Below are positions 1 to 5,358 of a stretch of DNA of 5,358 bases, piece by piece (the first letter of the stretch is position 1; every line of letters begins with the position of its first letter). The notes beneath the pieces are model-generated. The model saw only the letters and a list, made by a program, of their open reading frames with translations, did no database searches and was not told where the DNA came from. Both the position numbers and the translations under genes were made by a program. This stretch comes from Gemmatimonadota bacterium (GTDB lineage Bacteria > Gemmatimonadota > Gemmatimonadetes > Longimicrobiales > Gaopeijiaceae), in NCBI GenBank assembly GCA_030550695.1, contig JAUQOX010000205.1:1-5358 (forward strand), given 5' to 3'.

Positions 1-1104
1 GACCGCAACCCCTTCCATATCCAGGATGGTGGCGATGTCGTGGGGGTGGGCATCGTCCAACAGGAAGGAGACCACCCCGGAGCGTTGGCGCAGGTCCCGG
101 GGACCGAACAAGGTGATCCCCGGAATGCTCGAGAGGCGTGCCAGGGCGTACTCCAGAAGAGCCATCTCATGGGCTCGGATGGCCTCGTAGCCCACCGACT
201 CCATGAAGTCCGCCGCGGCCCCCGCTCCCACCGCCCCGGCTATGTTGGGGGTACCCGCCTCGAACTTGTGGGGGACGTCGGCCCAGGTGCTCTCCTCCCG
301 GTTCACCACCCGGATCATTTCCCCGCCTCCCTGGTAGGGGCTCATGGATTCCAGATGTTCCCGTCGAGCCCAAAGGACCCCGATCCCCGTCGGACCCAGC
401 GCCTTGTGGATGGAGAAGGCATAAAAGTCCACCCCCAAGGCCTGGACATCCACCTTGAGGTGGGGTACGGCCTGGGCCCCGTCCACGAGGACCAAGACAC
501 CCCGGCTCCGGGCCAGAGCCGCCATCTCCGCCACGGGGTTGACGGTCCCCAGGGCATTGGACACGTGGGTGAAGGCGAAGAGGCGGGTACGGGGAGTGAG
601 GAGGGATTCCAGGTCCTCCAGGCGCAGTCTCCCCTCCCCGTCCATCTCCAGGTACCTCAGCCGGGCCCCGGTACGCCGAGCCAGCAACTGCCAGGGGACG
701 ATGTTGGAGTGGTGCTCCATGGTGGTGAGGAGGATCTCGTCCCCCTCCCGTACCCGGTCCAACCCCCAACTCGAGGCCACCAGGTTGATCCCCTCGGTGG
801 TGCCCCTCGTCCAGACGACTTCGGCCGGTTCCCGGGCTCCGATCCACCGCGCCACCTTGGCCCGGGCCTCTTCGTAGGCCAGGGTGGCCCGGCGGCTCAG
901 CTCATGGATTCCCCGGTGGACGTTGGCATTGTCTTCGCGGTAGTACCGATCCACCGCCTCTAGGACCTCCCGGGGCTTCTGGGAGGTTGCCGCATTGTCC
1001 AGGTAGACCAACGGTTTGCCGTTCACCGTCTGATGCAGCGCCGGGAACTGAGCCCGCACCTTCAGAAGGTCCAGGGGACTCGCCGCGGCGGTGGGTGAGC
1101 TCAC
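1..1104 (-). CDS. sufS: SufS cysteine desulfurase, 3' end cut by window
   Basis: PLP-dependent group II cysteine desulfurase (class V aminotransferase fold). It turns L-cysteine into alanine and supplies persulfide sulfur to the SufBCD scaffold. I see 368 codons with no stop before the left edge. Visible motifs are LDNAAT (35-40), NVHRG with H63, MEHHSNIVPW (129-138) with PLP-stacking H131, N183, VDGAQ with D208, SIHKALGPTGIG (231-242) with Schiff-base lysine K234, and FEAGTPNIAG (281-290). H63, H131, N183, D208 and K234 all sit eight positions after the E. coli SufS equivalents (from memory). The window ends at the stretch that normally precedes R-x-G-H-H-C, so the catalytic cysteine should lie about six residues outside. 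Family length is about 405-410, so roughly 40 residues are missing. The GTG start is chosen because GGGAGG lies 6 nt upstream and no ATG, GTG or TTG occurs in frame before it. Last visible gene of the operon; sufU or sufT may follow. Confidence 0.96.
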   Translation of the reverse strand, partial: MSSPTAAASPLDLLKVRAQFPALHQTVNGKPLVYLDNAATSQKPREVLEAVDRYYREDNANVHRGIHELSRRATLAYEEARAKVARWIGAREPAEVVWTRGTTEGINLVASSWGLDRVREGDEILLTTMEHHSNIVPWQLLARRTGARLRYLEMDGEGRLRLEDLESLLTPRTRLFAFTHVSNALGTVNPVAEMAALARSRGVLVLVDGAQAVPHLKVDVQALGVDFYAFSIHKALGPTGIGVLWARREHLESMSPYQGGGEMIRVVNREESTWADVPHKFEAGTPNIAGAVGAGAAADFMESVGYEAIRAHEMALLEYALARLSSIPGITLFGPRDLRQRSGVVSFLLDDAHPHDIATILDMEGVAV

Positions 1105-1119
1105 GAAATCCCTCCCTTT

Positions 1120-1137
1120 CTCGGCCAGCTCGGCCAG
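1120..1137. repeat. Two-copy 9-bp tandem repeat before sufS
   Basis: CTCGGCCAG occurs twice in direct succession (1120-1128 and 1129-1137), just upstream of the sufS ribosome site. On the coding strand it reads CTGGCCGAG twice and is in frame with SufS. It is short and probably incidental. Confidence 0.7.
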
Positions 1138-1141
1138 GGAT

Positions 1142-1187
1142 GGGCCTCGTTCCCCTTCTCTTCCCCCGAAGCCCGGAATCGAGGCCC
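1142..1187 (-). other. Intercistronic RNA hairpin between Rieske gene and sufS
   Basis: On the transcript, GGGCCTCG (1187-1180) pairs fully with CGAGGCCC (1149-1142). After one bulged A at 1179 the stem continues with UUCC (1178-1175) against GGAA (1153-1150), giving 12 bp. The 21-nt loop can form a further CUUC/GAAG stem (1171-1168 with 1163-1160) around four G. No U-tract follows, so it does not look like a normal intrinsic terminator. It may pause polymerase, protect mRNA ends, or set the sufS level against the genes upstream. The pairing is read directly; the role is inferred. Confidence 0.55.
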
Positions 1188-1189
1188 CG

Positions 1190-1195
1190 CCTCCT
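1190..1195 (-). promoter_or_regulatory. Strong Shine-Dalgarno (AGGAGG) overlapping the Rieske stop
   Basis: TGAGGAGG places a perfect AGGAGG over the last base of the Rieske TGA stop. No ATG, GTG or TTG follows at normal distance in the sufS frame. The only nearby candidate is a rare ATT at 1179-1177, ten nt away, which would add 25 residues to SufS. The ordinary sufS site, GGGAGG (1116-1111) six nt before GTG 1104, is preferred. This site may be chance, a relic, or a second entry point. Confidence 0.35.
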
Positions 1196-1506
1196 CAGGT
1201 CCCCTGAATGTAGATGCCGTCGTCGCGAATCTCCACGGCAAAGGTGCGGATCGGCCGCACTGCCGGCAGGCCCCGGGGCGCGCCGGAGGTGACATCGAAG
1301 CGGGCCCCATGGTACTGGCAGACCAGGATGGGACCCTCCAGCTCCCCGTCCGAAAGGGGGAGTTCCTCGTGGGAGCAGCGGTCCTCCACGGCGTACAGGG
1401 CCCCGTCCACGTTGCAAAGCACCACGGGAACCGACCCCACCATGACGGAACGCAGCGACCCTGGAGGACAATCCTCCAGGGCCGCCACCCGAACCCATTC
1501 GCCCAT
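1195..1506 (-). CDS. Rieske-type [2Fe-2S] ferredoxin of the suf operon
   Basis: Small soluble Rieske protein of 103 residues, the size of the ferredoxin components of ring-hydroxylating dioxygenases and of NirD. The cluster-binding pattern is complete: C44-S-H46, then 16 residues, then C63-Q-Y-H66. It is followed by GARFDVTSGAP (67-77), the usual post-cluster segment in which the chain turns back. There is no signal peptide or membrane helix, so it should be cytosolic. The ATG start is supported by GAGAGG six nt upstream; the gene begins 19 nt after the sufD stop. Rieske genes between sufD and sufS are known in several GC-rich lineages and are usually annotated as non-heme iron oxygenase ferredoxin subunits. 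No oxygenase gene is seen here, so by inference it may carry electrons for cluster assembly or be a client of the pathway. Its stop codon is in the same frame as sufS downstream. Confidence 0.93.
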   Translation of the reverse strand: MGEWVRVAALEDCPPGSLRSVMVGSVPVVLCNVDGALYAVEDRCSHEELPLSDGELEGPILVCQYHGARFDVTSGAPRGLPAVRPIRTFAVEIRDDGIYIQGT

Positions 1507-1525
1507 GCGTCGCCTCTCGTGTCGT

Positions 1526-2887
1526 TCAAACCTTCTTCAGTTTTTCCTCGATGACCCGGGTCACCTTCTGCCCCAGACTCCCCAAGGGCATCCGGGCCAG
1601 CACTTCGCCGAGAAAGCCCAAGACCACCAACCGTTCCGCTTGCTCCCGGTCCAGCCCCCGGCTCATCAGGTAGAACCGGGCCTCCGCATCCAGGTTCCCG
1701 ACGCTGGCGCCGTGGGAACACTTCACATCATCGGCCTGGATCTCCAGGTTCGGTAGGGAGTCGGCCCTCGCCTCGGGGGAGAGGAGCAGGTTCCGGTTCT
1801 TTTGGTAGGCATCGGTTTTCTGCGCTCCGGGATGAACCCGGATGATGCCCCGGAACACCGCCCGGGACCGCCCGTCCAGAGCTCCCTTGTAGAGGAGGTC
1901 GCTGGTGGTGTGGGGAGCCAGGTGATCCTGACTCGTGTTGTGGTCGAAGTGCTGGTCTCCTTCGCCGAAGTACAGTCCCAGCATCTCCGAGCTGGCCCCC
2001 GGCCCCAAAAGGCTCGCGTTGAGGTCCACCCGTGTGGTGGTGGCTCCCAGTCCGATGTTCAAGGTGTCCAGCGTGGCATCCCGTTGGGCCAGGGTTCGCT
2101 GGGAAGCCTGGAAGAAAGCCCCTTTGCCCAACCTTTGAAGCCCCACGTAATGGACCTGGGAACCCTCCCGGGCCAGAATCTCCACGGCCCTGGACACCAG
2201 GGTCTGGGCCTCCAGGTCATGGGAGAGGATTTCGTCCATGAAGGAGATCCGGCTCCCGGCCTCGGCGATGATCAACGTCCGGGAGAAGAAAGCCACACCT
2301 GCCTGTGCGACCCATCGGGTCACCCGGACGGGCAGCTCCAGATCCACCCCCCGGGGCACGTATAGGAAGACGCCGTCGGTCCAGAGGGCTGCATTCAGGG
2401 CCTCGAATTTTCCCCGCTCGGGGGGAAGGGCCTGGGTGGCCAGATGTTCTTCCAGAAGGCGGGGAAAGCGCTGAACAGCCTCCCGCAACGAGGTGAACAC
2501 CACCCCTTTTTCCTGCAGCCGGGGCTCCAGGTCCACATGGACGATCTGGCCATCCACCCCCCAAATCCTCCCCGCCGAGGGGTCGTCCTCCTCCATGGCC
2601 CGCCGGAGGGCCTCGGGGCAGGCCTCCCAATCATCGGCGCATTGGGTCTTGGCCGGCCAGGCCAAGGCGCCGAGGTCCAGTTTCTTCCGGAGGTCCGTAT
2701 AGCGCCATTCCTCCAAGCGGGTGGTGGGAAGGGGGAGGGATTCATAGACCTCCCAGGCGCGGAAGCGACGCTCCCGGAGCCAGGCGGGCTCGAAGGCCGA
2801 CAAGGTCTCCACCATTCCCCGGTTCAGGGTGGAGGTCACCCCTTCGGGGGCCTGGGGCAGGGTCGTAAAGCCAAATTCGTTCGTCAT
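1526..2887 (-). CDS. sufD: SufD, Fe-S assembly scaffold subunit
   Basis: SufD, 453 residues (E. coli about 423), a paralogue of SufB that pairs with it and with SufC in the cytosolic SufBC2D scaffold. The N-terminal part (about 1-150) is helical and variable and includes EEWRYTDL (59-66). The core beta-helix domain runs from about 160 to 390 (FEALNAALWTDGVFLYVPRGV, then RTLIIAEAGS at 203-212). The C-terminal helical end carries the hallmark DDVKCSHGASVG (386-397) followed by FYLMSRGL (405-412). C390 and H392 match E. coli C358 and H360; the histidine is a proposed cluster site at the SufB interface. The match rests on motif and on distance from the C-terminus. CSHGA rather than GHEA, and distance from the neighbouring SufB sequence, identify it as SufD. 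The start lies four nt after the sufB stop with only a weak GGTGGG upstream, suggesting translational coupling. Confidence 0.96.
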   Translation of the reverse strand: MTNEFGFTTLPQAPEGVTSTLNRGMVETLSAFEPAWLRERRFRAWEVYESLPLPTTRLEEWRYTDLRKKLDLGALAWPAKTQCADDWEACPEALRRAMEEDDPSAGRIWGVDGQIVHVDLEPRLQEKGVVFTSLREAVQRFPRLLEEHLATQALPPERGKFEALNAALWTDGVFLYVPRGVDLELPVRVTRWVAQAGVAFFSRTLIIAEAGSRISFMDEILSHDLEAQTLVSRAVEILAREGSQVHYVGLQRLGKGAFFQASQRTLAQRDATLDTLNIGLGATTTRVDLNASLLGPGASSEMLGLYFGEGDQHFDHNTSQDHLAPHTTSDLLYKGALDGRSRAVFRGIIRVHPGAQKTDAYQKNRNLLLSPEARADSLPNLEIQADDVKCSHGASVGNLDAEARFYLMSRGLDREQAERLVVLGFLGEVLARMPLGSLGQKVTRVIEEKLKKV

Positions 2888-2891
2888 GGGA

Positions 2892-4307
2892 TCAACCCAC
2901 CGATCCTTCCATTTCCAGTTCGATGAGGCGGTTCAATTCCACAGCGTACTCCAGGGGCAACTCCTTCGCGATGGGCTCGATGAAGCCCCGGACGATCAAC
3001 GCCATGGCCTCGTCCTCGCTAAGGCCCCGGCTCATGAGGTAGAAGAGCTGCTCGTCGCCCACCTTGGAGACGGTGGCTTCGTGGCCCACGTTGGCGTCCC
3101 GCTCCTCGATCTCGATGTAGGGATAGGTGTCGGTGCGGGACGTTTCGTTGATGAGCAGGGCGTCGCACTCCACGTTGGCCCTGGCCTGGGTGGCGCCCTT
3201 GTGCACCTTGAGAAGTCCGCGGTACGAGGCCCTGCCCGTGCCCTTGGAAATGGACTTGGAGACGATGGAAGACGTGGTCCGGGGAGCGGCATGGATGATC
3301 TTCCCGCCGGTGTCCTGGTGTTGGCCGTCTCCGGCGTAGGCGATGGAGAGGATCTCCCCATGGGCCCCTTCCCCCACCAGGTAGCAGGAGGGGTATTTCA
3401 TGGTGAGCTTCGAGCCCAGGTTGCCGTCCAGCCATTCCATGTGGGCGTTCTCGTGCACCAGGGCCCGCTGGGTCACCAGGTTGTACATGTTGGTGGACCA
3501 GTTCTGGATGGTGGTGTACCGGAAGTGGGCGTTCCGATGCACGATGATTTCGATGACGCCGGAATGGAACGACTCGGTGGAATAGACGGGGGCGGTACAC
3601 CCCTCGATGTAGTGGGCCCGGGACCCCTCGTCGGCGATGATCAGAGTCCGTTCGAACTGGCCCATCCGCTCCATGTTGACCCGGAAATAGGCCTGGAGGG
3701 GGGTCTTGAGCTCCACCCCCTTGGGAATGTAGACGAACGAGCCCCCGGACCAGACAGCGGAGTTCAGGGCGGCGAACTTGTTGTCGTGGGGGGGAACGAC
3801 CGTTCCGAAGTACTTCCGGAAGAGGTCAGGATACTTCCGAAGCCCGTCCTCGATGGACTCGAAGATGACGCCCTGTTCCTCCCACTCCTTCTTCAACGAG
3901 TGATAGACCATTTCAGACTCGTATTGAGCCCCGACGCCTGCCAGGATCTTCTGCTCCGCTTCGGGAATCCCCAAGCGCTCGAAGGTGCGTTTGATGTTTT
4001 CCGGGACCTCGTCCCAGGAATGGCCCATCTTTTCCTGAGGCCGGACGTAGTAATAGATCTGGTCCAGGACGGCCTCGAGCCCTGAAAGATCGCCGCCCCA
4101 CTTGGGCATGGGCTTGGAGCGGTAGATTTCCAGGGCCTTCAAGCGGAACTGGAGCATCCACTCCGGCTCCCCTTTCTGGGCCGAGATCTGCCGAACCACC
4201 TCCTCGCTCAGGCCGGGCTCGGTTCGGAAGAGATACTTCGTGTCGTCCACGAAGTGGTACTTGTATTCGTCCAGACCGAGGCTCTGGATGGTTTCGTTCT
4301 GGGGCAT
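2892..4307 (-). CDS. sufB: SufB, Fe-S assembly scaffold subunit
   Basis: SufB, 471 residues, the main scaffold subunit of SufBC2D, where sulfur and iron form the nascent cluster. Motifs: GLDEYKYHFVDD near the N-terminus (11-22), EEQGVIFESIEDGLRKYP (143-160), FAALNSAVWSGGSFVYIPKGV (178-198), RTLIIADEGSRAHYIEGCTAP (220-240, with C237), NVECDALL (378-385) and VGHEATVSKVGDEQLFYLMSRGL (407-429). C381 and E410 are 29 residues apart, as are E. coli C405 and E434 (from memory), so the key assembly residues appear intact. There is no intein; inteins interrupt some actinobacterial SufB proteins. The length fits the Gram-positive type rather than the ~495-residue enterobacterial one. The ATG start has a good ribosome site, GAGGTG, eight nt upstream (4316-4321). 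It lies 86 nt after sufC and four nt before sufD. Confidence 0.97.
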   Translation of the reverse strand: MPQNETIQSLGLDEYKYHFVDDTKYLFRTEPGLSEEVVRQISAQKGEPEWMLQFRLKALEIYRSKPMPKWGGDLSGLEAVLDQIYYYVRPQEKMGHSWDEVPENIKRTFERLGIPEAEQKILAGVGAQYESEMVYHSLKKEWEEQGVIFESIEDGLRKYPDLFRKYFGTVVPPHDNKFAALNSAVWSGGSFVYIPKGVELKTPLQAYFRVNMERMGQFERTLIIADEGSRAHYIEGCTAPVYSTESFHSGVIEIIVHRNAHFRYTTIQNWSTNMYNLVTQRALVHENAHMEWLDGNLGSKLTMKYPSCYLVGEGAHGEILSIAYAGDGQHQDTGGKIIHAAPRTTSSIVSKSISKGTGRASYRGLLKVHKGATQARANVECDALLINETSRTDTYPYIEIEERDANVGHEATVSKVGDEQLFYLMSRGLSEDEAMALIVRGFIEPIAKELPLEYAVELNRLIELEMEGSVG

Positions 4308-4393
4308 GAAGACCTCACCTCGCAGCAGTCTTGAGTTCTACCCTCCGACCTTCCCCCCGACGCCTTCCCGGGAATAGAGGCCCAAGCCACGCC

Positions 4394-5182
4394 TCATGCC
4401 GACGGCGTCGCTCCCTCGTACTCGCGGTACTCCGCGTATCCCTGCTCTTCCAGCTCCAGGGCTACTTCGGGTCCCCCCGTCCGGACGATACGTCCGTCCA
4501 CCATCACATGGACCACGTCGGGCTTGATGTAATTCAGGAGCCTCTGGTAGTGGGTGATGAGGAGGACCGTCATTTCGGGGTTTTCTTCCTTCAGGGTATT
4601 GACCCCATGAGCGACGATCCTCAGGGCATCGATGTCCAGCCCGGAGTCCGTCTCGTCCATGACGGCCAGAGCCGGCCGTAGCAGGGCCATCTGCAGGATC
4701 TCATTCCTTTTCTTTTCGCCGCCGCTGAAACCGTCGTTCACCGAGCGCTCGGCGAAGCTGGGGTCCATGTCCAGGAGCCTCATCCGTTCCAGGAGCTCGT
4801 CCTGGAACTCGAAGAGGTCCAGCTCCGCCCCCTCCGGGAGGTGGGCTTGTTTGGCGGTACGCAGGAAGTTGGCGATGGATACGCCGGGGATCTCCACCGG
4901 GTACTGGAACGCCAGGAAGATGCCGGCTTTGGACCGCTCGTCCGGCGTCATCTCCAGGACGTCCTGCCCCTTGAAGAGGATGCTCCCCTCGGTCACCTCG
5001 TACTGAGGGTGTCCGGCGATCACCTTGGCCAGGGTGCTCTTCCCCGAACCGTTGGGGCCCATGATGGCGTGGATCTCCCCGGCGGGGATTTCCAGGTCCA
5101 CACCGTGAAGAATTTCGGTGCCCTCTTCCACCACCGAGGCCTTGAGGCCCCGGATCTGAAGAATGGGGGATCGACTGTTCAT
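4394..5182 (-). CDS. sufC: SufC, ABC-type ATPase of the SUF scaffold
   Basis: SufC, 262 residues, a soluble ABC ATPase with no transmembrane partner. Two copies bind SufB and SufD, and ATP-driven dimerisation reshapes the scaffold to open the cluster site. All nucleotide-binding elements are present: Walker A GPNGSGKST (42-50), Q-loop AFQYP with Q93, signature FSGGEKKR (152-159), Walker B LAVMDETDSGLD (172-183) with catalytic E177, and H-loop THYQRLL with H211. DETDSGLD and the FSGGEKKR signature are typical of SufC and set it apart from transporter ATPases, which usually have LSGGQ and DEPTS. Family length is about 250. The ATG start places ILQIRGLKASV at the usual N-terminus. The ribosome site is mediocre: GAGGA is ten nt upstream. 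It is the first gene of the visible operon, with 176 nt of leader before the window edge. Confidence 0.97.
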   Translation of the reverse strand: MNSRSPILQIRGLKASVVEEGTEILHGVDLEIPAGEIHAIMGPNGSGKSTLAKVIAGHPQYEVTEGSILFKGQDVLEMTPDERSKAGIFLAFQYPVEIPGVSIANFLRTAKQAHLPEGAELDLFEFQDELLERMRLLDMDPSFAERSVNDGFSGGEKKRNEILQMALLRPALAVMDETDSGLDIDALRIVAHGVNTLKEENPEMTVLLITHYQRLLNYIKPDVVHVMVDGRIVRTGGPEVALELEEQGYAEYREYEGATPSA

Positions 5183-5358
5183 CCCTGGTGGTTCCTCGGT
5201 TTGAAGGTGGCGGTGAACGGAAGAAATCTAAGGGACATAACGAGAATGATTCTAGTTTTCATTTAAGTTAGGGCGAAACCCGAACCGGTCAAGCCCTCTC
5301 GTGGAGCCGAGGCTTTCGAAGGTACCCCTGGGTTGGGGTGGAGAGCCAGAGGGGCGGG
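5183..5358 (-). promoter_or_regulatory. Leader and probable promoter region of the suf operon
   Basis: No convincing gene lies in these 176 nt, although two of the three minus-strand frames are open from the edge to about 5265 or 5248, so the tail of an upstream gene cannot be excluded. The stretch 5221-5270 is clearly richer in A and T than its surroundings, as expected for a promoter. Two candidate layouts are visible on the minus strand. One is TAGAAT (5249-5254, five of six matches to TATAAT) with a weak TTCGCC at 5272-5277 after 17 nt. The other is TTGACC (5287-5292) with poor -10 options near 5264-5270. I prefer the first. Its start point would give a leader of about 60 nt before sufC. 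Confidence 0.4.
5241..5255. promoter_or_regulatory. Palindromic operator candidate (Fur/PerR-like)
   Basis: CGAGAATGATTCTAG is an inverted repeat in 7-1-7 form with six of seven pairs complementary; the inner AGAAT-G-ATTCT (5243-5253) is perfect. Laid on the Fur-family box TGATAATNATTATCA it matches nine of fourteen defined positions. It overlaps the -10-like TAGAAT, so a bound repressor would block transcription. Known suf operons are often controlled by Fur, PerR, SufR or IscR-type regulators; which one applies here cannot be told from the site alone. Confidence 0.4.

Noticed and set aside
40..963. 307-codon open frame on the plus strand opposite sufS
   Set aside because: Antisense shadow of sufS; low-complexity Gly/Pro/His-rich product with no motif.
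902..1721. Overlapping minus-strand frames across the sufD, Rieske and sufS junctions
   Set aside because: They are out of frame with three genes that carry diagnostic motifs, and their products are Arg/Gly/Pro-rich and unrecognisable.
2829..4085. 418-codon open frame on the plus strand opposite sufB and the start of sufD
   Set aside because: It lies antisense to clear, motif-complete sufB. Long antisense frames arise from GC-rich codon bias, and the predicted protein shows no recognisable domain.
4308..4332. Short inverted repeat AAGAC/GTCTT flanking the sufB ribosome site
   Set aside because: Only five base pairs around a 14-nt loop; too weak to claim as an RNA switch.
4365..4374. Ten-bp palindrome TTCCCGGGAA in the sufC-sufB gap
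   Set aside because: Perfect but short, has no loop for an RNA hairpin, and lies inside the operon, so it is probably chance in GC-rich DNA.
4394..5182. Reading the ATPase as a transporter component
   Set aside because: FSGGEKKR, DETDSGLD and the sufB/sufD neighbours identify SufC; there is no membrane protein gene in the window.
5326..5356. Imperfect CCCCTCTGG/CCCAGGGG pairing at the right edge, possible terminator of an upstream gene
   Set aside because: Mismatched stem, no T-tract after it, and no upstream gene visible to end there.

Overview
The window carries one gene cluster, read entirely on the minus strand (right to left). It is a SUF iron-sulfur cluster assembly operon in the order sufC - sufB - sufD - Rieske ferredoxin - sufS. 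The DNA is GC-rich by eye. The set is the Gram-positive/actinobacterial/Chloroflexi-like type: a ~470-residue SufB, a small Rieske protein next to sufS, and no sufA or sufE in view, unlike the enterobacterial sufABCDSE operon. The sequence does not allow a firm species or phylum call.

Layout along transcription: 5358-5183 is a leader without a gene. It holds a short near-perfect palindrome (5241-5255) that overlaps a -10-like hexamer, which is a plausible iron- or redox-responsive control site. Next come sufC (5182-4394), an 86-nt gap, sufB (4307-2892), a 4-nt gap, sufD (2887-1526), a 19-nt gap, the Rieske protein (1506-1195), a 90-nt gap holding a strong hairpin, and sufS (1104 to the left edge). 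sufS is cut by the window just before the segment that should carry its catalytic cysteine.

Working model from family knowledge: SufS removes sulfur from cysteine as a persulfide. A carrier (SufU or SufE, probably encoded beyond the left edge) passes it to the SufB-SufC-SufD scaffold, where the SufC ATPase drives remodelling and a cluster is built at the SufB/SufD interface. The Rieske protein is a probable electron carrier of undefined role. Every active-site residue I could place within the window is present.

I see no mobile element, CRISPR array, tRNA or rRNA, and no wholly new system. The points most worth a second look are the palindrome before sufC and the Rieske-sufS junction. At that junction the two genes share a reading frame and are separated by one TGA. 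An unused-looking AGGAGG overlaps that stop, and a 12-bp stem follows.
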